NCBI GenBank assembly: GCA_963720645.1
Contig: CAVRFX010000017.1
Location: 82,196 to 146,195 of the forward strand
Length of the DNA stretch: 64,000 nucleotides
Direction: 5' to 3'
DNA from: RYN-230 sp963720645
GTDB lineage: Bacteria > Actinomycetota > Actinomycetes > Streptosporangiales > Streptosporangiaceae
This document shows positions 9,452 through 18,530 of the stretch, piece after piece. The notes beneath the pieces are model-generated. The model did no database searches, was not told where the DNA came from, and saw only the letters and a list, made by a program, of their open reading frames with translations. The position numbers and the translations under genes were made by a program. Within the stretch, counting starts at the first letter, position 1, and every line of letters starts with the position of its first letter.

Positions 9452-10342
9452 ATGCCCCACCGGCAGCACGCCAGGAGCGGGCCGGCCATCCGGGCAGACA
9501 CCGATTCGGGCGTGGCCGAGCTCGTGGCCGACGCTGGCCGGCCGCGGGCCTGGACGCTGCAGGTCGACGGCATCCCGCAATCCCACGTGGACCTCGACGA
9601 CCCGCTGTACCTGGAGTTCGAGTACATGCGGCGGCTCGGGCACCTGGCCGACCTCGCCGCGCCGGTCGGGCAGCCGCTGCGGGTCCTGCACCTCGGCGGC
9701 GGAGGGCTGACCCTGGCCCGGTACGTGGCGGCGGCGCGTCCCGGATCCAGCCAGCTGGCCGTCGACTCCGATGGCGCCCTGGTGAACCTGGTCCGGCGGC
9801 GGCTGCCGCTGGACCAGCCCGCCCGGAGCGCGGGACGGCACGTGCCCCGGGTCCGCATCCGGGTCGGTGACGCCCGGGCCGTTCTGGCCCAGGTCAGGGC
9901 GGGCACGTTCGACATGGTCATCGCGGACCTGTTCGCCGGGGCCCGCACCCCGGCCCACGTGACCACGGTCGAGTTCGTGGCGGCCGCGGCCGCCGCGCTC
10001 GCCCCGGCGGGGATCTTCGCCGCCAACATGGGCGACGGCCCGCCGCTCGCGCACGCCCGGGCCCGGGTCGCGACCGTGCGCGCCGTGTTCCCGCACGCCT
10101 GCCTGATCGCGGACGCCGGAGTGCTGCGCGGCCGCCGGTTCGGCAACCTGGTGCTGGCCGCCTCGCGGCGGGGACTGCCGCTGGGCGCACTGCCGGGACT
10201 GGCCGCGGGTGACCCGTTTCCCGGCCGGATCCTCGGCGGTGCGGATCTCGACCAGTTCGCGGCCGGGGCCACGCCGCTGCGCGACGGGGAAGCCGAGGCC
10301 TCACCCGCCCCGCCGCTGGACCTCTTCGGCATCCAGGGCTGA
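9452..10342 (+). CDS. spermidine synthase-like methyltransferase-fold protein
   Basis: The 296-residue protein has the fold of polyamine (spermidine) synthases. An N-terminal strand region is followed by QVDGIPQSHVDLDDPLYLEF, corresponding to the SpeE segment around the gate-keeping loop. Then come the nucleotide motif LRVLHLGGGGLTLARYVAAA and the acidic strand FDMVIADLFAG, where SpeE has its catalytic Asp. Actinomycetes carry many such SpeE-like proteins whose substrates are untested, so polyamine synthesis is not implied. The start at ATG 9452 follows a G-rich leader. It is divergent from the MFS gene and convergent with the FAH-family gene, with a shared terminator between the latter pair. 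Confidence 0.8.
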   Translation: MPHRQHARSGPAIRADTDSGVAELVADAGRPRAWTLQVDGIPQSHVDLDDPLYLEFEYMRRLGHLADLAAPVGQPLRVLHLGGGGLTLARYVAAARPGSSQLAVDSDGALVNLVRRRLPLDQPARSAGRHVPRVRIRVGDARAVLAQVRAGTFDMVIADLFAGARTPAHVTTVEFVAAAAAALAPAGIFAANMGDGPPLAHARARVATVRAVFPHACLIADAGVLRGRRFGNLVLAASRRGLPLGALPGLAAGDPFPGRILGGADLDQFAAGATPLRDGEAEASPAPPLDLFGIQG

Positions 10343-10366
10343 GCTGGCCTGCGGATCCTGGCCTGG

Positions 10367-10391
10367 CCGGATCCCGCCTAGCGGGATCCGG
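10367..10391. terminator. bidirectional terminator hairpin
   Basis: CCGGATCCCGC (10367-10377) and GCGGGATCCGG (10381-10391) form a perfect 11-bp stem with loop CTA. The loop is the TAG stop codon of the minus-strand FAH gene. It lies 25 bases after the spermidine synthase-like stop, so it serves both convergent genes. Confidence 0.7.
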
Positions 10392-11262
10392 CGACGGTGT
10401 TGACCAGCTCGCCGATCCCGGGGATCTCGATGCTGACCTTGTCGCCGGGCTCCAGGTAAACCGGCGGGTTCATGCCCAGCGCGACCCCGGACGGCGTCCC
10501 GGTCGCGATGATGTCGCCCGGTTCCAGGGTGATTCCCGCGGAGATATGGGCGATGAGCTCGGGCACGCCGGTGATCATCTGGCTGCAGCTGGCGTCCTGC
10601 CGGACCTCCCCGTTGACCAGGGTGCGCAGGGTCATCTCGCCGACCGGCGGCGCGGCCGCCGCGTCGAGGACGACCGGCCCGAGCGGGGCGAACGTGTCCA
10701 GTGCCTTGCCCCGGATCCACTGCGGCTCGGCGGCCTGCAGGTCCCGGGCTGACACATCGTTGATGATCGTGTAGCCGCCGACGTAGCCGAGGGCCTGGCT
10801 GGCCGGCACGTTCACCGCCCGCCGCCCGATGATCACCGCGAGCTCGCCCTCGTAGTCGAGCTGGCTGGTGATGGCGGGCCGCACGATGGGGTCACCGTGC
10901 CCGGCCAGGCAGTTGGCGAACTTGGCGAACAAGACGATCCGCTCCGGGCGCTCCATCCTGCTCTCGGTGATGTGGTCGGCGTAGTTGAGCCCGACGCAGA
11001 TGATCTTGCTGGGGTGAAGGACCGGCGGCGCGAAGCGGACACCGGCGGGGTCGACGCTGGGCTGGGCGCCGGACGCCAGCTCGCGGAGCCGGGCGACGGC
11101 TGCGGGGCCGCGGGCGAAGAGCCCGGCGACGTCGTGCAGCCCGGCGAGATCAGGAGCGCCGCCCGCCGCCGCGAGCTCATCGACCGCGGTGAACCCGTTC
11201 CCCGCCACCACGTGGAGGGAAGGAAGGCCGGCGTCTGCCCGGTACAGGGCCGCGAGTTTCAC
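10378..11262 (-). CDS. fumarylacetoacetate hydrolase (FAH) family protein
   Basis: The 294-residue enzyme has a short N-terminal domain and a C-terminal FAH domain (residues about 75-290). The metal and substrate residues are visible in CVGLNYADHITES, LDYEGELAVIIGR and INDVSARDLQ, and the family end motif is IIATGTPSGVALG. Members hydrolyse, decarboxylate or isomerise 2-oxo acids in aromatic catabolism; the exact reaction cannot be read here. I chose GTG 11262 because GGGAGAG precedes it and the family match begins there (VKLAALYRAD); the longer in-frame reading from 11337 adds unrelated residues. An AT-rich stretch at 11318-11345 upstream may hold the promoter. Confidence 0.9.
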   Translation of the reverse strand: MKLAALYRADAGLPSLHVVAGNGFTAVDELAAAGGAPDLAGLHDVAGLFARGPAAVARLRELASGAQPSVDPAGVRFAPPVLHPSKIICVGLNYADHITESRMERPERIVLFAKFANCLAGHGDPIVRPAITSQLDYEGELAVIIGRRAVNVPASQALGYVGGYTIINDVSARDLQAAEPQWIRGKALDTFAPLGPVVLDAAAAPPVGEMTLRTLVNGEVRQDASCSQMITGVPELIAHISAGITLEPGDIIATGTPSGVALGMNPPVYLEPGDKVSIEIPGIGELVNTVAGSR

Positions 11263-11502
11263 CTGGGAGCTCTCCCTTGCTCGCCAGCCGCCGGCGGGGC
11301 AGCCGGAACGGACATTTCGTTGAAAATTAAATATCACGATAGCAACGTGCGCCGGGCCAGGTCAGGCGGGGGCGCGGGCACGCGAGGTGCGGTCACGGCT
11401 GCGCCGCGGTGGGCAGGGCGGGCGGGCAGGACGCAGGCGCGGGGCCGCGGCGGCGCCAGGAGGCGGTCACGGCCGGGGCAGCGGGGAGCCGGAACGCAGG
11501 GA

Positions 11503-12486
11503 TCACCCGGGGGCGGCGATGATGCCGGCGGCCAGGGCGTCCTGGAAGCCCTGGATCGTCTCGCGCACCCCGTCGGCCAGCGGCGTATCCGGGACCTCGC
11601 CGACCGCCTCGCGCAGCGCCGGGCCCGCGAGCAGCGACGGTACCGGGAGAGGGCTGTCGTCCCAGGTGATCAGCCCCCGGGAGCCTGGCAGGACGTCCTC
11701 GATGAGGCCGGCCAGCGCGGGCACGCCGATCCGCTGCCCCGGCACGTTCAGGCTGATCGCCTCGCCCGACCCCGCCGCCGCGCGGGCCGACGCGATGAAC
11801 GCCCGGGCACAGTCCGGCGCGTAGGTCAGCAGCATGCTGCCGCTGAACTTGATCCGGAACGGCACGCCCGCGGCCGCGGCGAGCATGGCCTTGGTCGGGT
11901 CGGAGGTCATGCCCTGGTCGCGGCCGAGGCCGTAGACGATGAACGGCCGGAGGGCCACCGAGCCGATCCCGTGCCCGGTCGCGTAGACCTTCGCGGTGCC
12001 CTCGTTGGCCGCCTTGTACACGCCGTAGAAGGAGTCCGGCCGCAGCGGGGAGTTATCCGCGACGACCCCGGCGGCGTGGCCGGCCGCCGGCCCGAACACC
12101 GCCGCGGAACTCGCCAGGGCCAGCCCGATGCCGCCGCCCGCGGCCCGGATGGCCTCGAACACGTTGACCGTGCCGACCACGTTGACCATGGCCCCGAGCG
12201 GCGGATCCGCGGCGCAGAACGGCAGCTGCAGGCCGGCCAGGTGCACCACGTGCGTGATCCCGCGGGCCGCCACCAGGTCCGCGACGTCCCCGGTGCTGGT
12301 CACGTCGAGCGGGGCGAAGTCAGGCCGGCCGCCCCGGCCCCGCGAGACGAGGTCGAACCGGCGCAGGTCCGGGCTCAGGTCGGTGGCCACCACCGGGACG
12401 CCCTCGTCGAGCAGCAGCCGGACCGCCCAGGCGCCGATACAGCCCCCGGCGCCGGTGACCAGGAATCGTTCAGGCGATGACGGCAT
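11503..12486 (-). CDS. NAD-dependent epimerase/dehydratase (extended SDR)
   Basis: The 327-residue protein begins with the Rossmann motif FLVTGAGGCIGAWAVRLLL (TGxxGxxG). It continues with an acidic NAD-selecting strand (VVATDLSPDL), THVVHLAGLQ, a SSAAVFG serine strand and the catalytic Tyr-Lys pair in FYGVYKAANE. These define an extended short-chain dehydrogenase acting on a nucleotide sugar or similar hydroxyl compound. A GGAGG ribosome site precedes the ATG at 12486. It stands 240 bases upstream of the FAH-family gene on the same strand, so it could serve the same catabolic route, but the gap argues against one operon. Confidence 0.88.
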   Translation of the reverse strand: MPSSPERFLVTGAGGCIGAWAVRLLLDEGVPVVATDLSPDLRRFDLVSRGRGGRPDFAPLDVTSTGDVADLVAARGITHVVHLAGLQLPFCAADPPLGAMVNVVGTVNVFEAIRAAGGGIGLALASSAAVFGPAAGHAAGVVADNSPLRPDSFYGVYKAANEGTAKVYATGHGIGSVALRPFIVYGLGRDQGMTSDPTKAMLAAAAGVPFRIKFSGSMLLTYAPDCARAFIASARAAAGSGEAISLNVPGQRIGVPALAGLIEDVLPGSRGLITWDDSPLPVPSLLAGPALREAVGEVPDTPLADGVRETIQGFQDALAAGIIAAPG

Positions 12487-12565
12487 ACGGACGTACCTCC
12501 GGTTGGGGACGGGGAGCGACGTTAAACTCCGGCGGGGGCACTGTCAACGGGCAGGGAGGCCGGAC

Positions 12566-13078
12566 ATGACCGCCGCGTACATCGCCCAGGACTGGAGCGC
12601 CCTCTTCCTGGCGGCAGCCGTGGCCACCGCCGCGCTCAGCGGCCTGATCTTCGTCGGCCTCAGCGTCAACATCAGGACCGTGCTGGCCGCCGGCCAGCGC
12701 GAGGGCCAGGACCTCCTGACCGGCCGGGCCCTCGAGGCGCTCGCCGCGCTGCTGGTCGTCCTGGTCATCAGCCTGATCGGGCTGGTCCCGGCCATTCCGC
12801 GCGGCGCGCTGGCCGCGTTCATCCTGGTGGCCGGCCTTGGCAGCGCCACCTCGCCCCTCCGGGCGCTGGCGGCCAGCCGGAACCGGACCGGGCTGGACGG
12901 GCCGCTGCTGCTGCGCCTGATCATCGGGGCCGGGCTGACCGTCACCCTGCTGCTGGCCGGGGTCACGCTCGCCACCGGCCACGGCGGCGGCCTGTACTGG
13001 CTGCCTGCCGCCTTCGTGCTGGCCATCGTGATCGCCGCCGTCAACGCCTGGGTGCTGCTGGTCGAGGTGCTGCGCTGA
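12566..13078 (+). CDS. small integral membrane protein, unknown function
   Basis: The 170-residue protein is nearly all hydrophobic, with about five membrane helices (residues about 12-32, 50-72, 78-92, 110-130 and 138-165). It begins TAAYIAQDWSALFLAAAVAT and contains LSGLIFVGLSVNIRTVLA, a pattern common in uncharacterised actinobacterial membrane proteins. A GGGAGG site lies upstream of ATG 12566. It is divergent from the epimerase gene and convergent with the sacsin-type ATPase, whose stop is 22 bases away. Confidence 0.75.
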   Translation: MTAAYIAQDWSALFLAAAVATAALSGLIFVGLSVNIRTVLAAGQREGQDLLTGRALEALAALLVVLVISLIGLVPAIPRGALAAFILVAGLGSATSPLRALAASRNRTGLDGPLLLRLIIGAGLTVTLLLAGVTLATGHGGGLYWLPAAFVLAIVIAAVNAWVLLVEVLR

Positions 13079-13099
13079 GCCGGCGCCGCCGCCTCCCGG

Positions 13100-15718
13100 T
13101 CACGCCCCGGGCGGTCCCAGCGGATTCTGCCCGGCGGCGCGCAGCTTGAGCTCCCGCTCGATCATCGCGACCAGGTCAGGGTGCGCGCTCAGGCCCCACA
13201 GCACCTCCGGCGGGATCGCGAGCCGCCGGGCGGCCTGCGACACCACCGGCTGGCTCATGCCCAGCGCCTGAGCCAGCCCCTCGTCCCGGGCGAACGTGGG
13301 CGGCAGGTCGTCCAGTGACAGGTCCGCGGGGCGGTGGAACAAGCCGTCCGGCCCGGGCAGCCAGGCTTCGCCCGCCGCGGTCTGGCCAGCCGCCGATCTC
13401 ACCGTCTCCCGGGTGGAGTCGGCGAACTGCTCGCGCACCGACTTCTCGACCACTCCCGCGATGAGCCGCCAGTGGGGCGCCAGCAGGACGTTCCACACGT
13501 ACTCCGCGCGCGCGTGGCCCGGGTGCGCCAGCGCGAACTCCAGCCCGTCGATCCGCGCCTCCGGGTCGAAGCCGTCCAGGCCGCGCTCGTGCCGGGCGAA
13601 CCCGGCGACGAGGAGAACGTGCCCGAGCGGCCCCGGCGCGCGGGCCTGCACGTCCACCTGGTCGCGGACCCCCATGGCGCGGAGCTGGACCACCCACGGC
13701 CCGTAGGTGTCGGCGGCGAACCAGGCGTCCGGGTTCCCGTCGAGGTAGATCTCCAGGTCCCGGGTCCGCTGATACAGCGCGCCCGGCGGCATCAGCCGCA
13801 GGTCGCCGGACGCGGCGTTCTCCCCGATGAGGAACGCGGTCTGGCGCAGCTGCTCCAGCAGCCCGGAGCGGCGCCCGGCGTCCGCCTCGTCCATCGCCCG
13901 CATGACGCAGTCGAGGTCCGCGGCGTGCTGCGCCCGGTCCAGGGCGGCCACGCCGGCCGGGCCGCCGCCGCCGGTGCCCGGGTCGGCCGCCTGCGCGCCG
14001 CGCTCTGCCAGCCGCGCGTACCGGGGCAGGATGACCTCCAGGACCTCGGCCACGATGTCCGGCTCGGTGAACTTCAGCGCCTCCAGGAACGCCCGGGCCG
14101 CCGGGTGGTCCGCGACCGCCCGCCGCACGGTGGGGAAACCCGTCCCGGCCGGCCCCGGCTCGTAGCCCGCGGGCAGGTAGGCCGCGGGCCGGCCGGCGGC
14201 GTCGAAGGGCTCGACCTGACGGCCGTCTTCCAGCCGGATGATCGGCCGGGTGCGCGCCGGGCCGGGCGGGTCGCCCGGGATCCGTGGCTCGCGCCACAGC
14301 GCGGGTTCGGCGTGCAGGAACCCGTAGAAGCGCGTGATCCAGTCATCGGGCTGGGCCTGGAGGAAGCTGCCGGTGGCGGCGGCCAGCAGATCCCCGGGGG
14401 TGACCTCATCGACGCCGATCTCCTCGCGCAGGTAGTGCCGCAGCAGGGGGACCTGGTCGCCGCCCGGGGATAGCTGGGCGAAGGCGAGCGGGAGGTCCGT
14501 CTGGAACAGCGCGGCGAGCTGGCCGGGGTGCAGGAGTTCGCGCAGCTCCGCGGAGCCGGCCAGCTTCAGGTTCCGCGCCGCGGCGAAGCCGCCGCCGGCG
14601 GCGGGGATGAGGTCCTCCCCGGTGAGCGCCGCGCGCACCGCGTCGAACAGCGGCCGCAGCATCGAGCCCGGCGGGAAGCGCGCCGCGTCGAGGGGCAGCG
14701 CCGCCAGGACCTCGACGGTGAGCAGCCCGCCGGCGCGCAGGTCCCGCAGCACGTCCACGATCAGCGCGGCGGTCTCGCGCACCAGCGCCTGGTTCTCCGG
14801 GTCGTCGCCGGGGACGTTATCGCGGGCGGGTGTGGTCCGGTACGGGCCCTGGATCAGGAAGCCGAGGAAGGTCTCCTTCTGGGTCGGGAAAAACACCACC
14901 AGCGGGGAGCCTTCCCGGGCGGCGAGCCGGGGTTCGCGGTGCGTGGTATCGGCGCGGAACGCGAGCTCGACCCGCTGGCCGGCGTGGCCGAGACCGTCGA
15001 GCGGGCGGTCCCAGACGAACCAGTCCTCGGCCCGCCGGGTGCCCCGGGTGAGCCTGACGTGCCGGCCCGCCAGCGCTGGAGACGCCGGGGATGCTGGCGT
15101 GTGCGGCTGCGTCCGGCGCTCGATGACCGTGTCGGTGACACCGGCCCCGTGGGTCCGCAGCCGGGTGATGCTGCGCAGGAACAGCAGGGTCGAGGGCTCG
15201 ATCCGGCTGAGGGCGGCGGAGATCTCCGCCGCCGCGGTGTCCGCCGCCACGGTCTCGAGGTCGAACGGGAACACGAACAGGGTCTGCGGGGAGGCGGCGG
15301 GCCCCGCGGGCCCGGGACCTGCCGGATCCACCGCGGCGGGCCGGACGTAGTGGTCGATCCGGAAGTGCTCGGCGCCGCTGTGCACCTGCGGGGTCCTGGT
15401 GTACGCGTACACCGACTTGAAGCCGATGCCGAACTGCCCGATCTTCGTCAGGTCCCCGGACTTGCCGCTCTGCGCGACCCCGCACACGCCGCGCACGTCG
15501 GCCTCGGTGAACGGCCGGCCATCGTGCCGGACCTCCAGCCGGTCCGCGAACAGCTCGAAGGCCAGCGTGGTCGCGCCCGCGTCCTCGGCGTTCTGGATCA
15601 GCTCGAAGATGAAGTGGGTGCGCTCGCTGTACAGGTGCCCGAGCAGATCCAGCACGGCGGTATCCCAGCCGTAGCGGGCGACGTTCTCCTCGCGGATCCG
15701 CGCGTAGTCCGCTGGCAC
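13100..15718 (-). CDS. sacsin-type GHKL (HSP90-like) ATPase, large standalone protein
   Basis: The protein of 872 residues opens with the conserved lead REENVARYGWDTAVLDLLGH. An HSP90/sacsin nucleotide site follows: FIFELIQNAEDAGA (motif N, metal-binding Asn), DRLEVRHDGRPF (motif G1 region) and KIGQFGIGFKSVYAYT (lid glycines). Residues from about 270 have no domain I recognise. They include PLVVFFPTQKETFLGFLIQG and DNVPGDDPENQALV, resembling other bacterial sacsin-N proteins, some of which occur in defence or stress loci. The start is GTG 15718 after GGAGGA. No neighbouring nuclease, helicase or methylase is visible, so a defence role here is only a possibility. The reading frame is unbroken over 2.6 kb, unlike several neighbours. 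Confidence 0.82.
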   Translation of the reverse strand: MPADYARIREENVARYGWDTAVLDLLGHLYSERTHFIFELIQNAEDAGATTLAFELFADRLEVRHDGRPFTEADVRGVCGVAQSGKSGDLTKIGQFGIGFKSVYAYTRTPQVHSGAEHFRIDHYVRPAAVDPAGPGPAGPAASPQTLFVFPFDLETVAADTAAAEISAALSRIEPSTLLFLRSITRLRTHGAGVTDTVIERRTQPHTPASPASPALAGRHVRLTRGTRRAEDWFVWDRPLDGLGHAGQRVELAFRADTTHREPRLAAREGSPLVVFFPTQKETFLGFLIQGPYRTTPARDNVPGDDPENQALVRETAALIVDVLRDLRAGGLLTVEVLAALPLDAARFPPGSMLRPLFDAVRAALTGEDLIPAAGGGFAAARNLKLAGSAELRELLHPGQLAALFQTDLPLAFAQLSPGGDQVPLLRHYLREEIGVDEVTPGDLLAAATGSFLQAQPDDWITRFYGFLHAEPALWREPRIPGDPPGPARTRPIIRLEDGRQVEPFDAAGRPAAYLPAGYEPGPAGTGFPTVRRAVADHPAARAFLEALKFTEPDIVAEVLEVILPRYARLAERGAQAADPGTGGGGPAGVAALDRAQHAADLDCVMRAMDEADAGRRSGLLEQLRQTAFLIGENAASGDLRLMPPGALYQRTRDLEIYLDGNPDAWFAADTYGPWVVQLRAMGVRDQVDVQARAPGPLGHVLLVAGFARHERGLDGFDPEARIDGLEFALAHPGHARAEYVWNVLLAPHWRLIAGVVEKSVREQFADSTRETVRSAAGQTAAGEAWLPGPDGLFHRPADLSLDDLPPTFARDEGLAQALGMSQPVVSQAARRLAIPPEVLWGLSAHPDLVAMIERELKLRAAGQNPLGPPGA

Positions 15719-15893
15719 CCAGGTCCTCCGTCCGCCGGCCGTCTGCTGTCAGCCCGGATGCTACCCACTGCCGGCCGGCGGATGGCCGGGGACGGGCCCG
15801 GGTCAGCGCGTGAAGGGCTCGAAGGTGTGGCTCGTGCGTGACCGCGGCCGGGGGCACGCCGCGGCCTGGTGCGGGGACTGCGGACCGGGACCG

Positions 15894-17748
15894 CTACCTG
15901 GTGCAGGCGCCGCCGTAGAACCCGGGCCCGGCCAGGCCGGGGCCGGTGATCCGCGGCCGGTGCGCCCCGCCGCCGCGCGGGTAGGCGGTGTCGAACCACT
16001 CGGTGAAGAACTGGCCGAGCCGCTGCTGGCATGCGGTGCTCCGGCTGGGCAGCCACCGGCCGAGCGCCGCCTCGAGCTGCGGCTCGGTGATCGACGCCCC
16101 GCCGTACTGGCGCTGGATCTGCTCCAGGGCCCGGGTGAAGTTCGCGTGGCCGAGGATCTGCCGCAGCGCGATGTAGGCGATGCCCGGCCGGTTGTAAGTG
16201 GAGGAACCGCTGAACAGCCCCCACGCCGTCGGGTTGGACGGGGCCACGGTCCAGAAGCCGTCCTTGCTCGCGTAGATGCTGGCGAACGTGGCGTCCAGGC
16301 TGGCCTGGAAGGCCCGGCGCCCGGCCGCGGTGCCCGGCCCCCCCGCCTTGCCCTGCGCCTTCCGCGCCGCGAACAGGAACTCGGCCAGGGTGGCCAGGCC
16401 CTCCTTGTAGAACGTCATCCGGTAGCCGGACTCGGTGACGTGGTCCCCCCACCACTGGTGCATGTTCTCGTGGTAGAGCGTGTCGGTGTCGATCTCCCCG
16501 CCCGCGAAGGTGATCATGGTCTGCATCTCCTCCTCGAACGAGGCGGAGGGCCGGCCGACGACCACCCCGTCCGAGGTGAACGGGAACGGCCCGCTGAACA
16601 TGCTCTCGAACCGGGTGATGTCCGGCTGCTTGTCCATGATCGCGCGGTTCTTCGCCTTCCGTGCCGGGCTGAGCGAGCTGGCCTGGGCCTGGTAGAACGG
16701 CATTCCGCTCACGGTCCGTTCGGTCAGGTCGAACCGGCCGACGCTGTCCTCCACGAGGTAGCTCGCCACCGGTGCGGGCGAGTGCCAGTGCCAGGTCACT
16801 GAGCCGCGGGGGAACCGGCGGACGCGGGGTGCCGGCGGGATCCTTCCAGGATGCCGTTGGCCAGCACGGTCCGGCCCGCGGTCACGGTGTCGTAGAAGTC
16901 GTAGGTCGGCTTGGCACTGGGGTAGTCGTTGAGCGGCATCCAGTCCTCGGTGCCGACCGGCTCGGTGGTGACGAATCCGCCGTCTCCCGCGGGCTTGTCC
17001 GACCGGAACCATCCCTCGGTGGTGCCGTCCCCGTCGTTGTGCACGCCGGGCCGCCCGGTGTAGGCCACGGTGACCTGGAACGTGCTCCCGGCGTGCAGCG
17101 GCGCGGCCGGGGTGATGACCAGCTTGTTGGCCGGGCAGGGGGTGCCGTTCCCTGATTCCTTGGTGGCCGGGTTGGTGGAGGTCAGCTCGGGGGTGCAGGC
17201 GGGCGGGAGCGGGTTGTGGTGCGGGCCGCCGACGGGGTTGACCTCGGAAGCCTGGTGGGCGCGCGGATCCGGGTCGTTCTGCCCGTGCGGGTCGCCGGGG
17301 TAGGTGGGCTGGACGAACGTGAACGAGGCCGGGCGGCCGTTCACCCGGACCGAGGTGACGCTCATGTCCGGCCCGGCGGTCTTGTTCACCGACCGGCGCT
17401 CGAAGTCCAGGCTGAAGCTGGTCAGGCACTGGGTGGCCCGGTCGGTCAGCGTGACGTGGTTGCCGGGGAGGAACTGGTTGGCCGTGGCGTTGTAGACCAG
17501 GTGGACGTCGGTGTGCAGGCTGGTGTAGCCGCCGTTGCCGGTCTCCGGGTACAGGCGGGCGCCGGGCGGGGACAGCGTGTGCGCCCCGGCCGTGCAGCCG
17601 GCACCGGGCTGGCCGTGCCCGTGCCGGCCGTGCCCGTGCCCGCTGTGCCCGTGCTGGCCGCGGCCAGGCCCGGCGAAGCGGCCGCCAGGATCCCCGCGAT
17701 AAGCACCAGACCCGTCGCTCCAGCAACCGTGCCACGGTAACGGCGCAT
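15894..17748 (-). pseudogene. secreted M1-family aminopeptidase, two frameshifts
   Basis: A signal peptide (MRRYRGTVAGATGLVLIAGI, then an AGTGTAGTGTA repeat) follows a strong GGAGGGAGGG ribosome site. The frame shifts at about 17603, where one G is missing, into the N-terminal beta domain (GARLYPETGNGGYTSLHTDV; VTVAYTGRPG). It shifts again at about 16809, where one C is missing in a C run, into the catalytic part. The gluzincin site is intact: DTLYHENMHQWWGDH (HExxH) followed by FYKEGLATLAEF with the third ligand Glu; ASFEEEMQTM takes the place of the exopeptidase GxMEN strand. It ends at a TAG at 15894 with about 610 residues restored. The first break abuts a 15-bp-periodic repeat, where slippage is plausible. 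Confidence 0.8.
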
Positions 17749-17868
17749 CTCTGGCCCTCCCTCCGTATCCGGCGTACCACCAGCATCCGGCTTAACACGG
17801 ATCTACCCGTGGGGGAAGGATGATTCCCGGCCGATTGGTGCGCCGGTGTGGGCGGGACCAGCAGCGGC

Positions 17869-18375
17869 TCAGAAGCGGTGGCGCGTGTGGCTGAAGGTGC
17901 CCTTGGTGAACGCGAGGATCTTGGCCGGGGCGACGGCGAACACCAGGACCGCCTCGTCGCCGCCGGCGTGGCGGAAGGATCCGCCGCGGACCTGGTACTG
18001 CCAGCGCCCGTCCCACTTGGCCGTCCACGCTGCGGCGAGCCGCTTGAGGGTCTCGTCGTCGGTGACCCGGACGGCGTCTCCCTCGACCATGACGTCGAGT
18101 CCCCCGTCCCAGCCGTTGCAGCCGGTGGTCAGGACCACGTGCGGGTTCGCGGTCAGGTTGACCGCCTTCTGCTCGGTCTCGCCGGTGCAGAAGTGCAGCG
18201 CCCCGTCGGCCCACACGGCCACGAGCGGGCTGACGTGCGGCCGGCCATCGGCCCGGACGGTGGAGATCCAGAACAGCCCGGCGGACTCGAGCGCCTCGCG
18301 GGTCGCATCCCAGCTGGTCGCCGAGGCATCCGGATCGCTGAAACGATGGTCGAGCGTGGTCACTGGCGTGGTCAT
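17869..18375 (-). CDS. PPOX-class flavin/F420-dependent protein
   Basis: The 168-residue protein has the split-barrel fold of pyridoxamine-phosphate-oxidase-like enzymes: LFWISTVRADGRPHVSPLVA (first strands and phosphate-binding Arg), GALHFCTGETEQKAVNL and NPHVVLTTGCN. Members use FMN or F420; the group with LxxxRxDGxPHVxP is common in actinomycetes, with largely unknown substrates. The start is ATG 18375 with GGAAGGGG upstream. It lies 119 bases upstream of the peptidase gene on the same strand and 155 bases downstream of methyltransferase copy 2. Confidence 0.87.
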   Translation of the reverse strand: MTTPVTTLDHRFSDPDASATSWDATREALESAGLFWISTVRADGRPHVSPLVAVWADGALHFCTGETEQKAVNLTANPHVVLTTGCNGWDGGLDVMVEGDAVRVTDDETLKRLAAAWTAKWDGRWQYQVRGGSFRHAGGDEAVLVFAVAPAKILAFTKGTFSHTRHRF

Positions 18376-18530
18376 CAGGTGGGCCCCTTCCCGTGTTCTG
18401 GTCATGCCTGCCTGGTGTAGACGGGCGGGGACGCCCGCACTCATCGCTGGCGAGGGTGGCCGGCCCAGCGCCGGACCGGCCGCCCGGCGGGCGGCGGCCG
18501 CTGCCGGCGGCGGGCGGCGGGCCGGACGGT

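Noticed and set aside
13100..17748. Phage-defence island around the sacsin-type ATPase
   Set aside because: Neighbours are a small membrane protein, a peptidase and a PPOX enzyme; no nuclease, helicase, methylase, toxin or integrase is present.
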